DNA from: JBKECF01 sp047974375
GTDB lineage: Bacteria; Bacillota; Clostridia; Lachnospirales; CAMZNU01
Direction: 5' to 3'
NCBI GenBank assembly: GCA_047974375.1
Contig: JBKECF010000081.1
Location: 104,512-168,511, forward strand
Length of the DNA: 64,000 bases
The first letter of the stretch is position 1. Each line of letters starts with the position of its first letter. Below are positions 1 through 9,782 of the stretch, piece after piece. Position numbers and translations under genes: made by a program. The notes beneath the pieces were generated by a model, which made no database searches, had not been told where the DNA came from, and worked only from the letters and a program-made list of their open reading frames with translations.

Positions 1-1256
1 CAGATGATATTCAATATTTAGATAGTTTAAATATTTTTACAGAAGAATTTTTAAATTATTTAAGAAGTTTTAAATTTAAAGGTGATGTATATGCCATACC
101 AGAGGGAACAGTTGTTTTCCCTCATGAACCACTTATGCAAATACATGGAACATTAATGGAATGCCAGCTTGTGGAATCGGCTTTATTAAATATTATAAAT
201 CATCAATCATTAATAGCTACTAAATCATCTAGAGTAGTAAGTTCAGCTGGAGAAAATGCAGTTTTGGAATTTGGCTTGAGAAGGGCACAAGGGCCAGATG
301 CTGCAATATACGGTTCAAGAGCTGCTATTATTGGTGGTTGTAAGTCGACAAGCAATGTTTTGGCTGGAAAAATGTTTGATATTCCAGTATCTGGGACCCA
401 TGCACATAGTTGGATAATGGGGTTCGATACAGAGTATGAAGCTTTTAAAAGGTATAGTGAGGTGTATAAAGAAAGATGCTATTTATTAGTAGATACATAT
501 AATACCTTAAAGTCTGGGGTGCCAAATGCTATAAGGGTATTTACGGAAATGAAAAAAAATAATAGGCTTCCTAAAGCTTATGGTATTAGGCTGGATAGTG
601 GAGATTTAGCTTATTTATCCATAAAAAGCAGGGAGCTTTTAGATAAAGCAGGCTTTACAGACGCTATTATATCGGCTTCTAGTGATTTAGATGAATATTT
701 AATAATGGATTTAAAAAATCAAGGAGCAAAAATAGACGTGTGGGGTGTAGGTACCAATTTAATTACATCTAAGGATAATCCGTCATTTGGTGGGGTTTAT
801 AAAATATCGGCAGAAATAAACGGTGATACTGTTATACCAAAAATAAAATTGTCTGAAAATTCAGCTAAAGTTACAAATCCAGGTATTAAAAAAATTTTCA
901 GACTTTATGATAGAGAAGAAAATAAAGTAAAGGGCGACTTAATTACTTTAGTTCACGAAACTATTAATACTAATGAAGATTTAACGATTTTTCATCCTAT
1001 AGAAACTTGGAGAAGAATGACATTAAAAGCTGGACAATTTACAACAAAGGAATTGTTAATTAAAGTAATGGAAAAAGGTGAGTTAATTTATAATTTCCCA
1101 AGTGTTTTGGAAATTGCAAAACATGCTAAAGAAGAATTGGGTCTTTTATGGTCACAGCATAGAAGATTAACAAATCCTCAAACTATGCCTGTGGATTTAT
1201 CCCAAGAATTATATGATTTAAAAGTTAAAATGATAACTGAAATACGTGGAGAATAG
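1..1256 (+). CDS. pncB: Nicotinate phosphoribosyltransferase (5' end outside window)
   Basis: This enzyme makes nicotinate mononucleotide from nicotinate and PRPP in NAD salvage. The reading frame is open from base 3 through the left edge, so the start lies outside; about 417 residues are visible of a family usually near 480. Visible family signatures are [22 protein letters not shown] and [20 protein letters not shown]. An internal ATG at 135 is not the start, because the protein matches the family well upstream of it. The ThuA-like gene follows after 8 bases and is probably cotranscribed. NAD synthetase (nadE) lies about 12 kb downstream. Confidence 0.93.
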   Translation, partial: DDIQYLDSLNIFTEEFLNYLRSFKFKGDVYAIPEGTVVFPHEPLMQIHGTLMECQLVESALLNIINHQSLIATKSSRVVSSAGENAVLEFGLRRAQGPDAAIYGSRAAIIGGCKSTSNVLAGKMFDIPVSGTHAHSWIMGFDTEYEAFKRYSEVYKERCYLLVDTYNTLKSGVPNAIRVFTEMKKNNRLPKAYGIRLDSGDLAYLSIKSRELLDKAGFTDAIISASSDLDEYLIMDLKNQGAKIDVWGVGTNLITSKDNPSFGGVYKISAEINGDTVIPKIKLSENSAKVTNPGIKKIFRLYDREENKVKGDLITLVHETINTNEDLTIFHPIETWRRMTLKAGQFTTKELLIKVMEKGELIYNFPSVLEIAKHAKEELGLLWSQHRRLTNPQTMPVDLSQELYDLKVKMITEIRGE

Positions 1257-1264
1257 GAGAAAAC

Positions 1265-1984
1265 ATGTATAAAATTAAAGTTACAGTTTGGAATGAATAT
1301 TTACATGAGCTAGAAATGGAAGAAGTAAGAAGTATTTACCCAGAGGGCATACATAATTGTATAAAGAATTTTTTGGATAAAGATGGATTTGAAACAAAAA
1401 CAGCTTATTTAGCAATGGAGGAGCACGGCCTTACAGAGGAAGTATTGTCGGATACTGATGTTTTAATTTGGTGGGGTCATAGGGCCCATGATAGAGTGGC
1501 AGATGAAATTGTAGACCGTGTTCATAAACATGTAATAAATAATGGTATGGGGCTAATTGTTCTTCACTCAGGCCATGCGTCAAAAATTTTTGCAAAATTA
1601 TTAGGAACGGCTACAGGTAACTTAAAATGGCGTGATGACGGAGAGAAGGAAATAATTTGGACTATAAATCCTAGTCATCCAATAGTAGAGGGATTAAATG
1701 AAAAAATTATAATTCCAAAAGAAGAAACTTATGGAGAGTTTTTTGAAATTCCAGAACCAGACGAATTAGTTTTTATAAGTTGGTTTGAAGGTGGAGAAGT
1801 ATTTAGAAGTGGATGCTGCTTTAATAGAGGAAAGGGTAAAATCTTCTATTTCCAACCGGGACATGAAACTTTCCCTATATATCATATGCCAGAAATACAA
1901 AAGGTAATAAGTAATGCAGCTAAATGGGCTAAAAAAGCAAATGGTCCTAATATTACTTATGGAAATGTTAAACCTATAATTTAA
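1265..1984 (+). CDS. ThuA-domain protein (trehalose-utilization type)
   Basis: A 239-residue cytoplasmic protein of the ThuA family, which has a glutamine-amidotransferase-like fold and is linked to catabolism of trehalose and other glycosides, often through 3-keto sugars. Visible family features are an early [10 protein letters not shown] segment, a GLIVLHSGH strand-turn, the [10 protein letters not shown] motif and the [14 protein letters not shown] segment near the C terminus. There is no signal peptide. A GGAG ribosome site lies just before the ATG and an intrinsic terminator follows the stop. The substrate is unknown. A second ThuA gene at 57356 sits in a clearer sugar operon. Confidence 0.85.
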   Translation: MYKIKVTVWNEYLHELEMEEVRSIYPEGIHNCIKNFLDKDGFETKTAYLAMEEHGLTEEVLSDTDVLIWWGHRAHDRVADEIVDRVHKHVINNGMGLIVLHSGHASKIFAKLLGTATGNLKWRDDGEKEIIWTINPSHPIVEGLNEKIIIPKEETYGEFFEIPEPDELVFISWFEGGEVFRSGCCFNRGKGKIFYFQPGHETFPIYHMPEIQKVISNAAKWAKKANGPNITYGNVKPII

Positions 1985-2002
1985 TAAATTGAACTTTAAA
2001 CT

Positions 2003-2032
2003 CAGGTGACTATAAAAGTTGCCTGTTTTTTT
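2003..2032 (+). terminator. Intrinsic terminator after the ThuA gene
   Basis: Stem CAGGTGAC (2003-2010) pairs with GTTGCCTG (2018-2025) using two G-U pairs; the loop is 7 nt and a run of seven T follows. Confidence 0.8.
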
Positions 2033-2118
2033 GTGGAAATTACAAATAGTTTAGCAATAATTACATACTTAATAATAGAGTTCTTTGATATTATTAGAAC
2101 AAAGAAAGGGGAATTAAT

Positions 2119-3027
2119 ATGAGTCATAGCACAATTAGAAATATTAAAAAGTATAAAATGATATATGTTTTACTAATACCTGTTGTTTTATATTATGTGA
2201 TTTTCAAATATGCACCTATGTATGGAGTTCAATTGGCATTTAAGGAATATAGAATAGCAGATGGTATTACGGGAAGCCAGTGGATTGGATTTGAAAATTT
2301 TATTAACTTAATGTCGCAAAAAGACTTTTGGATTGCTTTAAGAAATACAGTTATTATATCATTAATGAAATTGGTTATAGGTTTCCCTATACCTGTTATT
2401 TTATCCATAGTTATTAATGAAATATGTTTTGTAAGATTTAAAAAAGTTGCACAGATTGTTTATACTTTTCCCCATTTTTTATCTTGGGTAATTATTTCAA
2501 GTATAATGTTTAATTTATTCTCTTCCAATGGTGCTATAAATAATTTGATTGTTTTGTTAGGTGGAGAAAAATATGATTTCTTAACAAATACAGATACCTT
2601 CAGATATTTACTTGTATTTAGTGAAAGTTGGAAAGAGGCAGGTTGGGCAACGATTATTTACATGGCGACAATTATTGGAATAGACCCATCTTTATATGAA
2701 GCTGCAAAGCTTGACGGTGCCAATAGATTTAAAAAAATAGTACATATTGTTTGGCCAGGAATTAAATCGGTTATTATTACTATGTTTATACTTCAAGTAG
2801 GTAGAACCATGTCTGCTGGTTTCATGCAGATTTTTAATCTTTACAATCCGACTGTTTATTCTGTAGCGGATATATTAGACACATATGTATACAGAATTAC
2901 CTTTGAAACAGTTCCAAATTTTGGTTTTAGTACAGCTGTTGGCCTATTTACAGGCATTGCAAATTTAGGTTTTTTAATATGTGCAGATAAAATAGCTAAA
3001 TTATTTGGAGAAAAAGGCATTGTATAG
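2119..3027 (+). CDS. ABC sugar importer permease, LplB family
   Basis: Inner-membrane permease of a carbohydrate-uptake ABC transporter (302 aa). It has about six hydrophobic segments and the permease EAA loop EAAKLDGANRFKKIVHIVWP that contacts the ATPase. The N terminus KYKMIYVLLIPVVLYYVIFKYAPMYG in pieces is typical of the LplB group, which imports complex or oligomeric sugars. A strong AAAGGGG site precedes the ATG. It forms an operon with the second permease and the binding protein. No ATPase gene is nearby, so a shared MsmK/UgpC-type ATPase elsewhere is inferred. Confidence 0.92.
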   Translation: MSHSTIRNIKKYKMIYVLLIPVVLYYVIFKYAPMYGVQLAFKEYRIADGITGSQWIGFENFINLMSQKDFWIALRNTVIISLMKLVIGFPIPVILSIVINEICFVRFKKVAQIVYTFPHFLSWVIISSIMFNLFSSNGAINNLIVLLGGEKYDFLTNTDTFRYLLVFSESWKEAGWATIIYMATIIGIDPSLYEAAKLDGANRFKKIVHIVWPGIKSVIITMFILQVGRTMSAGFMQIFNLYNPTVYSVADILDTYVYRITFETVPNFGFSTAVGLFTGIANLGFLICADKIAKLFGEKGIV

Positions 3028-3043
3028 ATGGGAGGTGTTATAA

Positions 3044-3910
3044 GTGAAAGGAAAGTTATTTGGTGCAACGAAAACAGATTATATACTATCTGCAATGTTA
3101 ATAATATTAGCTATTATTATTTTATTTCCCTTTTATAATGCAATATTAATATCTATAGTGTCGGAAACAGAGTATGTAAGAAGTGAATTTTTACTTTTTC
3201 CAAAGAAATTGAACTTTAGTTCCTATAGTTATTTATTTGAAGATGGAAGAATTTTAAATGGTATGAAAGTAACTGCTTTTGTAACAATAGTAGGATGTGC
3301 CTATAATATGTTCTTAACAGTTTTTTGTGCCTATGCATTATCAAAACCATTTTTTGGAAGAAAAGTTTTTACATATTTAATTATATTTACGGTTTATTTT
3401 TCAGGGGGGCTAATTCCCTATTATATGTTAATGAAAAATATAGGGCTAATGGATAGTTTATGGGCAATGATATTACCAACAGCTATAGAATTCACCTATA
3501 TGATTGTAATACGTAGGCATATAGAAGAAATACCCCAGTCTTTACTAGAGGCAGCAGAGGTAGACGGGGCAGGGTATGTTAAAACTTTATTTATAATAGT
3601 CTTTCCACTAGTTAAACCTATAATAGTGACTTTTGCATTATATTATGCTGTAGATAGGTGGAATGAGTGGTGGAATGGTATGTTGTTTATTAAAACAGCA
3701 GCAAAACAGCCATTACAATTGATTCTTAGAAGTATTGTAGAAGATGCATCAACAGATAGTGCATCGGCGGCAATAAGTGGCAGAGCTATATTTGGAGACG
3801 GCATAAAAATGGCAGCAACAGTATTAAGCATGTTGCCAGTTATGATTATATATCCATTTTTACAGAGGTTTTTTATATCAGGTATGACAATGGGAGCAGT
3901 TAAAGAGTAG
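3044..3910 (+). CDS. ABC sugar importer permease, YtcP/LplC family
   Basis: Second membrane permease of the same importer (288 aa). The start is GTG at 3044, placed 7 nt after a GGAGGT site; no ATG fits as well. Hydrophobic segments and the loop EAAEVDGAGYVKTLFIIVFP mark it as the CUT1-type partner of LplB. The C-terminal GMTMGAVKE is typical of this group. It lies 16 bases after the first permease and 12 bases before the lipoprotein. Confidence 0.92.
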   Translation: MKGKLFGATKTDYILSAMLIILAIIILFPFYNAILISIVSETEYVRSEFLLFPKKLNFSSYSYLFEDGRILNGMKVTAFVTIVGCAYNMFLTVFCAYALSKPFFGRKVFTYLIIFTVYFSGGLIPYYMLMKNIGLMDSLWAMILPTAIEFTYMIVIRRHIEEIPQSLLEAAEVDGAGYVKTLFIIVFPLVKPIIVTFALYYAVDRWNEWWNGMLFIKTAAKQPLQLILRSIVEDASTDSASAAISGRAIFGDGIKMAATVLSMLPVMIIYPFLQRFFISGMTMGAVKE

Positions 3911-3922
3911 AGGAGAATAAGT

Positions 3923-5494
3923 ATGAGAAAAATTTTAAAAAAAGTTTTAAGTAGTATTTTGTTAGTTTCAATACTGTCAGGTTGTGGAGCTTCAAAAAGT
4001 AGTGAAAGTGTTAATGAGTCTGGGGTGATTAATGATGACTTTAGTGAAAAAATGACATTAAATTTTAACGTTGTAGATACTGAAATACAAGACAAAGATG
4101 CTAGGTATGACTATTTAAAAGAAAAGTTCAATATTGATTTTGAGTTAATTGCTTGTAATTGGGGCGATGTTAAAGAAAAAGTAAGAATATGGGTGGCAAG
4201 TGGGGATATGCCAGAAATGATGTGGTCGGAAATAAATAGTGCTAATGAACTGAAAACTTGGATAGACAGTGGTCAGTTACTGGATTTAAGTGAAGTAATA
4301 AATAACTACCCAAATTTAAAAGCTATACAAGATAATATAAAAACTGATGATACAATGTTTAATAATGAAGGAAAAAGATATTTTTTAAGTACAGGAAAAG
4401 ACATGGAACCTGTTAATTTTAGGGTTAATCAATTGTTTTTTTATAGGAAGGATTGGGCTCAAGCTTTAGGATTAGATAAAGAGTCATACACTTGGGAAGA
4501 ACTACAAGAATTAGCAGTTGCTATGATTGAAGAAGACCCAGGGAATAACGGTGTAGGTAAGACCTATGGAATTGGTGGAAGTGGGTTTTACTATCCTGGA
4601 TTTGTAGGTTTAGAACAGAATAATAGATATTGGAATGAATTTTATAAGGGTAAAGATGGTAAATATACGTGGGGAGGAGATGACGAAGCCACTCTTGAAG
4701 GATTAAGAGATGCTAAAGGTTTATACGACAGTGGTGCTCTTTGGAACGAACAGGGCATAGCTCAGGTAGATGACGCTTTTGCTTTATTTACTTCAGGGCA
4801 GATGGGAATACATTATGGAGCATACAATGGTAACTACATTCAACAAGTAATTGCATCGATGGAGTCGGCATATCCGGATAAGAACATAGAAGATATAATG
4901 GGTGTTATGAAAGTAACTAATGACAATGATAACATAACTATTATAGAAGGGAAAGATTCCTGGGGGCAAGTTTGTTTTAGGGCAGATATTGCACCAGAAA
5001 GACTTCACAGATATTTAACCATGTTAGATTATTTAGCTTCAGAAGAGGGCGTTTTATTACAAAGGTATGGCGTAGAGGGTACAGACTATGAAATAGACAA
5101 TGGCGAGATAAAAATTCTATGGGAAAAGGATGAAAATGGTAATTTTATAAATCCCTATGAGGTAAACAGCGATAGGGTTTTATCACTTTCACAGCTAAAT
5201 GAATTTGAAAAATGCTTTACTGAATTAGTACCACCTTCAACACAGAGCTACATGGAAGAAATGCGTGAAATTATTATGTCGGATAATATAGACTTAAAAG
5301 AATTTGATTATGAAATGCAAACTAAAAGTGGTAAAAAATTGGAAAGTAGTACCCTTGGTGATGATTTAGACGCAAAAGTTACTGAGTTATTAGTAACTAC
5401 AGCTGATAAAGACGAAATTGTTGAAAAATATTTGGAATGGGTAGGAACTCAACGTGAAAATATTGATGGGATTTTAGAAGAATTAAATAATTAG
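3923..5494 (+). CDS. Sugar-binding lipoprotein of the ABC importer, LplA family
   Basis: Extracellular substrate-binding protein (523 aa), family 1. It has a lipoprotein signal: a basic start, a hydrophobic core and the lipobox LSGC, with Cys about residue 21 as lipid anchor. The length fits the large LplA-type proteins found with LplB/YtcP. The mature part contains the usual binding-protein pattern (NNGVGKTYGIGG, FALFTSGQMGIHYGAYNG). The sugar cannot be named from sequence. A terminator-like hairpin separates it from the two-component genes, which may allow uneven expression. Confidence 0.9.
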   Translation: MRKILKKVLSSILLVSILSGCGASKSSESVNESGVINDDFSEKMTLNFNVVDTEIQDKDARYDYLKEKFNIDFELIACNWGDVKEKVRIWVASGDMPEMMWSEINSANELKTWIDSGQLLDLSEVINNYPNLKAIQDNIKTDDTMFNNEGKRYFLSTGKDMEPVNFRVNQLFFYRKDWAQALGLDKESYTWEELQELAVAMIEEDPGNNGVGKTYGIGGSGFYYPGFVGLEQNNRYWNEFYKGKDGKYTWGGDDEATLEGLRDAKGLYDSGALWNEQGIAQVDDAFALFTSGQMGIHYGAYNGNYIQQVIASMESAYPDKNIEDIMGVMKVTNDNDNITIIEGKDSWGQVCFRADIAPERLHRYLTMLDYLASEEGVLLQRYGVEGTDYEIDNGEIKILWEKDENGNFINPYEVNSDRVLSLSQLNEFEKCFTELVPPSTQSYMEEMREIIMSDNIDLKEFDYEMQTKSGKKLESSTLGDDLDAKVTELLVTTADKDEIVEKYLEWVGTQRENIDGILEELNN

Positions 5495-5506
5495 GTTTTA
5501 TTTTAG

Positions 5507-5541
5507 AGCATCTAGTTTAAAAAATTAGGTGCTTTTGCTTT
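5507..5541 (+). terminator. Intrinsic terminator between importer and regulator genes
   Basis: AGCATCTAGTTT (5507-5518) pairs with AAATTAGGTGCT (5522-5533) with G-U pairs; TTTTGCTTTT follows. It could end the importer mRNA or only attenuate read-through into the response regulator. Confidence 0.7.
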
Positions 5542-5573
5542 TAGGGATTACAATATTAACAGAAAGGGGTCTT

Positions 5574-6275
5574 ATGAAAAAAGTTATTATAGTAGATGAT
5601 GAAAAGCACTGCATTATTGATTTGCAAAAAAGCATAAGCTGGGAAACTTTTGGTTATGAAGTAAAGGAAACTTTTCAAATTGCCGAGGAAGCTGAAAAAG
5701 CAATTATATGTAGTAGTCCGGACATAGTGTTTACAGATGTAAAAATGCCAAAATTAAACGGACTTGAGCTGATTAAAAGGTTAAGGCAGGGTGGATACAA
5801 AAATGACATAGTAGTTGTAAGTGGTTATGACGAATTTGATTATGCTAAAAAAGCTATGGCTTATAATGTAGCAGACTATTGTTTAAAACCCATACGAGAA
5901 AAAGAGATTAATAGTGTATTAATAAAACTAAATAAAAAAGATAAGAACTTAGAGGTTATAAAATTATTGCCTAATGAAATTTTAGATTATTTAAATTCCA
6001 ATGTACACAAAAAAGTTACTTTAGAGGATATATGTAATAAATTTAATATATCTACGGCAACATGTACTAAATTATTTAAAGATAATTTTGGGAAAACTTT
6101 TAAACAACTGGTACAAGAAATACAAATGGAAAGGGCAATGCAATTATTACTAGAAACAGATTTTAGTATTCAAAAAATAGCAAGTATAGTAGGGGAAGAA
6201 GACTATTTTTATTTTACTAAAAAATTTAAAAATGTAACAGGGGTTACCCCAACGAAATATAGGAAGAATGGTTAA
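5574..6275 (+). CDS. Response regulator with AraC-type DNA-binding domain (YesN-like)
   Basis: Transcription factor of the YesMN class (233 aa). The receiver domain covers residues 1-120, with acidic pair D8/D9, phosphoacceptor D55 in FTDVKMP and K105 in LKP. The AraC-type helix-turn-helix covers about 135-233 and ends with the family signature FTKKFKNVTGVTPTKYR. The start is the ATG at 5574 after GAAAGGGG; the frame is open upstream but that part overlaps the terminator and reads as non-family sequence. It is much shorter than YesN proteins that carry a long linker. It probably controls the importer upstream. Confidence 0.9.
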   Translation: MKKVIIVDDEKHCIIDLQKSISWETFGYEVKETFQIAEEAEKAIICSSPDIVFTDVKMPKLNGLELIKRLRQGGYKNDIVVVSGYDEFDYAKKAMAYNVADYCLKPIREKEINSVLIKLNKKDKNLEVIKLLPNEILDYLNSNVHKKVTLEDICNKFNISTATCTKLFKDNFGKTFKQLVQEIQMERAMQLLLETDFSIQKIASIVGEEDYFYFTKKFKNVTGVTPTKYRKNG

Positions 6276-6276
6276 A

Positions 6277-7950
6277 ATGAGGCTAAAAAAATATGCTTTA
6301 ACTTTTAAAATAGCAAAAACTTTAATTGCAGTACTAACAATCACAATAATTATTCAGTCTATGTATGTATTATATTTCATGTCAAAACAGGACAACAAAT
6401 TGGAAGAAGCTGGTGATGTAGTTTTAAAAACTATTGAGGTAACTTTCGATGGGATTATAGAAAGGCTAAATATATCTGCAAACAAATTTGCTTTTTATGA
6501 AGATGTTGGTAACTTTGTAAATGCAGATTCAAGCGAGGAACGTTTTATATTGTACGAGGATATTTTTGAAGTTGTAGATATACTAACTAGCTATAATAGT
6601 GAAATTAGCAATATTTATATATTAAATAAAGATGAAGTGATTTTTAATTTTTATGGAACATCAAACTCTCAAATAGTTAGGAATTTTTCAAAATACATAA
6701 AAGACTCTACCAACATAGTTTTTGATAGCACTTACAAATATGGAGAGATAAATAACCTGATATATACAACACCTATTTATACTTATACTCCAGAGGAGGC
6801 TCTATATTATAAATCTACAGGGGATTTGCTTTTGGCCATAGATATGAATAAATTTAGAAATTCTATGGAAGATGAGAAAGCTTTAAAAAATGTAAAAATT
6901 GAAATAGAAGATAAAGAAGGTAGTACGATAGAATTAGGTGTAAGAGATATTGATAAAAGTAAGTATAAAAAAATATTTACAGAAAGAAATAAGTATGGAT
7001 TAAAAATTACACTTTATTTGCCAGAAGATTATGTAGCAGTTGAATTTGGGGTTTTAAATTGGATAATTATAACGATAACAATTTTTATTTTTCTAATATT
7101 AATAATAGGTGTATATATTTACACAGATATAACAAAGCCTATAGATGATTTAATATATCAGCTTAAAGAACTACATTCAAATGGTAGAAAAAAGGAGATT
7201 GCAATACATAGGGGTGATGAAATAAAAAATATATCCATGGAAATAAATGATTTACTTAATTTAAATGCCATTAAAACGAAAAAAATAATAGAAACACAAA
7301 GAAAGTTGTATGAAACGGAAATTTTGCATAAAGAAAATAAATTGTACATGTTGCAAATGCAAATTAATCCCCATTTTCTTTATAATACTCTAGCATGTAT
7401 AAAGTCTTTAGGTATAATACATGGAGTAAAAGATGTTGTGACTGTTTCGGCTGCTATGTCTACTATACTGAGGTATTCTATAAAGGGCAATGCATTAGTT
7501 TCTATAGAGGAAGAGTTGGAATTTATAGATGACTATGTGAAAATAATTGATTTGAGATTTGAGAATAAATATAAATTTAATTTTAACATAAGCTGTGATA
7601 AAAAAATTAAGACAATTAAAATGATATTGCAACCATTAATTGAAAATGCCATTGAACATGGATTTGACAATTCTATTAATGGTGGTGAAATAACTATAAA
7701 TATATATGTTGAAAATAATAAATTATATATTGAGGTTATTGATAATGGAAATAATTTTCCATTAGATAAATTGGAAGAAATTAATATAAAACTAAATGAT
7801 GGGAAAGACTATTCAAAGGATTCTATAGGTTTAATGAATGTACATAAAAGGGTACAAAGTTACTTTGGTAATGAATATGGTGTAAGGATAAGCACAGGTA
7901 GCAATACCATTATAACGGTGGTGCAATCTGTTAGTAATAACATTTATTAA
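6277..7950 (+). CDS. Sensor histidine kinase, YesM family
   Basis: Membrane sensor kinase of the LytS/YesM class (557 aa). A transmembrane helix lies near residues 12-35, an extracytoplasmic sensor region follows, and a second helix lies near 263-285 leading to a HAMP-type segment. The phosphoacceptor is H366 in QINPHFLYNTL, followed by a HATPase domain with NAIEHGFDN, the DNG box and GLMNVHKRVQSYFG. The ATG at 6277 sits 10 nt after AGGAAG; an overlapping ATG at 6268 is too close to that site. Partner of the preceding regulator. Confidence 0.91.
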   Translation: MRLKKYALTFKIAKTLIAVLTITIIIQSMYVLYFMSKQDNKLEEAGDVVLKTIEVTFDGIIERLNISANKFAFYEDVGNFVNADSSEERFILYEDIFEVVDILTSYNSEISNIYILNKDEVIFNFYGTSNSQIVRNFSKYIKDSTNIVFDSTYKYGEINNLIYTTPIYTYTPEEALYYKSTGDLLLAIDMNKFRNSMEDEKALKNVKIEIEDKEGSTIELGVRDIDKSKYKKIFTERNKYGLKITLYLPEDYVAVEFGVLNWIIITITIFIFLILIIGVYIYTDITKPIDDLIYQLKELHSNGRKKEIAIHRGDEIKNISMEINDLLNLNAIKTKKIIETQRKLYETEILHKENKLYMLQMQINPHFLYNTLACIKSLGIIHGVKDVVTVSAAMSTILRYSIKGNALVSIEEELEFIDDYVKIIDLRFENKYKFNFNISCDKKIKTIKMILQPLIENAIEHGFDNSINGGEITINIYVENNKLYIEVIDNGNNFPLDKLEEINIKLNDGKDYSKDSIGLMNVHKRVQSYFGNEYGVRISTGSNTIITVVQSVSNNIY

Positions 7951-8020
7951 AAGATTTAATAACGAGGCGATAAAAGTTATCCGATAATTTTAGATAAGTG
8001 AATTATAGAAAAAATAATAT

Positions 8021-8068
8021 AGTCAATAGACATATCTGTTAGTGGGGGTCTAATTCTTACCGAGTAAC
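8021..8068 (+). repeat. Dispersed repeat A, copy A1 (short form)
   Basis: Begins AGTCAATAGACATATCTGTT and runs directly into GTGGGGGTCTAATTCTTACC. Compared with the fuller copies at 8775-8954 and 34491-34662 it keeps both ends but lacks about 120-140 bp of middle. It lies just upstream of the toxin-antitoxin pair. Confidence 0.65.
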
Positions 8069-8145
8069 AACTAAAATTGAAAAATTATCATAATTATGAT
8101 AAGATGCTAGAAACAGTATATACTACTTATATAGGAGTTGATTTT

Positions 8146-8433
8146 ATGAATAAAATTAGACCGGTTTCAGATTTAAGAAACAATTTTGCAGATATATCAA
8201 AAATAGTACACGAAACAAACGAGCCAGTTTTTCTTACTAAAAATGGTTATGGCGATATGGTAGTTATGAGTATGGAGTCTTTTGAAGATTTACATTTTGA
8301 AAGTGAAATATACTTTAAGTTAAGCGAGGCTGAAAAACAAGCAGAAATGACAAGTCAAAGATTTTCTTCAAAAGATGTTCTAAAGGCTATGAAAGAATCA
8401 ATTGTTAGCTTAGATACCCGAACAATAAATTAA
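8146..8433 (+). CDS. Antitoxin, Phd/YefM family
   Basis: A 95-residue DNA-binding antitoxin. The N terminus MNKIRPVSDLRNNFADISKI followed by EPVFLTKNGYGDMVVMS is the classic Phd/YefM fold signature, and the C-terminal tail is charged, as expected for the part that wraps the toxin. The start is the ATG at 8146 after AGGAG; a TTG farther upstream lies in repeat-flanking DNA and is unlikely. The toxin gene follows after 16 bases. It likely represses the operon as a toxin-antitoxin complex. The pair sits between two copies of repeat A. Confidence 0.9.
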   Translation: MNKIRPVSDLRNNFADISKIVHETNEPVFLTKNGYGDMVVMSMESFEDLHFESEIYFKLSEAEKQAEMTSQRFSSKDVLKAMKESIVSLDTRTIN

Positions 8434-8449
8434 GAAAGGGTAATTTAAT

Positions 8450-8758
8450 ATGTACACTGTTGAATATTTACCAATAGCAAAAGATGATATGGTAGGTATA
8501 TTAAATTATATTAGTAATGACTTGCAAAGTCCGTTAGTCGCTGATAAATTTGTCGATGAAATGGTTGAGAAAATTGAATGTTTATCATTGTTTTCTTATA
8601 GTAATTTTGTTTATTTTCCGGTACGTCAACTAGAAAAGGAATATAGAAAATTATTGATGAAAAATTTTATCATATTTTATTATGTTGATGAGAAGAGTAA
8701 GGTTGTTACTGTTGCTAGAGTTTTGTATAACAGGAGAAATATTAGTATTTTAGACTAG
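8450..8758 (+). CDS. Toxin, RelE/ParE family
   Basis: A 102-residue toxin of the RelE/ParE superfamily paired with the YefM-type antitoxin just upstream. The family pattern is visible: MYTVEYLPIAKDDMVGILNY at the start, an SPLVADKFVDEMVEKI helix, then REYRKL-like and FIIFYYVDE strands and a terminal VARVLYNRRN segment. Members either cut mRNA at the ribosome or poison gyrase; the sequence alone does not settle which. The gene appears intact, unlike the decayed pair near 49057-49462. Confidence 0.88.
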   Translation: MYTVEYLPIAKDDMVGILNYISNDLQSPLVADKFVDEMVEKIECLSLFSYSNFVYFPVRQLEKEYRKLLMKNFIIFYYVDEKSKVVTVARVLYNRRNISILD

Positions 8759-8774
8759 TGACAACAAAATCATA

Positions 8775-8954
8775 ATCAATAAGCCTATCCGTCAGTGGGG
8801 CTTGTCCCCCTTTACTGACGGAATTTTTGATCTACAAAAATTAAAGGCTTTGCGTTTATAGAGCTGTAAATCTATGCTTTACGGCTGGACTATGCAACAA
8901 AGAAAGCAAAATTTAGAGATAGCATTGAAGTGGGGTTTAATTTTTACGGTTAAT
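8775..8954 (+). repeat. Dispersed repeat A, copy A2, with strong hairpin
   Basis: Starts with AATCAATAAGCCTATCCGTC and ends with GTGGGGTTTAATTTTTACGG. Its first part is a near-perfect hairpin, TCCGTCAGTGGGG (8789-8801) against CCCC...ACTGACGGA (8806-8822), which may also act as terminator for the toxin gene. The middle shares CTGGACTATGCAAC with repeat B copy 55069-55376. No gene is seen between 8759 and 9011. Confidence 0.6.
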
Positions 8955-9011
8955 CAAACTTCAAATTCATTTCTTATAAAAAAACATTTTAAAATATTCA
9001 TAATTATTTGC

Positions 9012-9782
9012 CTACAATTCCTCATCTGTTAGGTTTTGTTTTTCTAAACTAATATCCCTTACATATAATCCTTCAGTAGTAGCCATTTTACTTATTAGAT
9101 CAAAATTTTCAAAAATTAGACATGGTAATAATAAATCATCCACATTCATTATTATATTCAAATCAGTAAAATAAATATCTAAATCAACAAAATCTTTTAA
9201 AGCCATATCTACCAAATAAACAAACAGATCAATTGTATCATTATTTAAGTAGAAAACTTTATTAGTTAAATAATCTTGTTTCCTAAAAGGGAAATAATGA
9301 TTTTCAATAAATTCGTCTATATCTTCAAAAATCGTTGTTTCAAAGTAAACATTATTATCATAACCAATTAGCATAAATATTAATTTACTAAAGGCATCAA
9401 CATAGTAGCTAGAGTTATATCGACTAAATTCAAATCTTTTGTCTATGAAAAAATTATCTTCCCCTAAATACATATCAGTATCAAAATACTTGTGATAATC
9501 CCTTTTACTTACTTGATAGTGAAAGTGGTTAAAAAACTTACAAAATACTAAATCATTTTTCATGGATTTTGGTAAAAAATCAATGAGAAAATAATTAGGA
9601 ATATTTTTTTTAGTTTCTTCAAGGTCAAAGACCATGTCGAAAAAATATCTATTATCGCCATCATATACTTCGTCTATATCATCTATTGAGAGTGGCAAAT
9701 CATTAAATATATTATATTTCTTATCCATGTCTTTTAAAAAAAAGTATTTTAATTTTTTCTTATTTGTTTTCTTAATCTCCAA
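9012..9782 (-). CDS. Hypothetical protein, probable immunity protein of the adjacent toxin
   Basis: A 256-residue soluble protein rich in acidic and aromatic residues, with no signal peptide and no family I recognise. It starts inside the end of the toxin gene (11 nt overlap), the usual arrangement of toxin-immunity pairs, and this context is the whole basis for the role. I chose the TTG at 9782 because AGGGGGAGA lies just before it; an ATG at 9800 would add MVGGEY but has no well-spaced ribosome site. It may bind and block the C-terminal toxin domain inside the producing cell. Confidence 0.6.
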   Translation of the reverse strand: MEIKKTNKKKLKYFFLKDMDKKYNIFNDLPLSIDDIDEVYDGDNRYFFDMVFDLEETKKNIPNYFLIDFLPKSMKNDLVFCKFFNHFHYQVSKRDYHKYFDTDMYLGEDNFFIDKRFEFSRYNSSYYVDAFSKLIFMLIGYDNNVYFETTIFEDIDEFIENHYFPFRKQDYLTNKVFYLNNDTIDLFVYLVDMALKDFVDLDIYFTDLNIIMNVDDLLLPCLIFENFDLISKMATTEGLYVRDISLEKQNLTDEEL

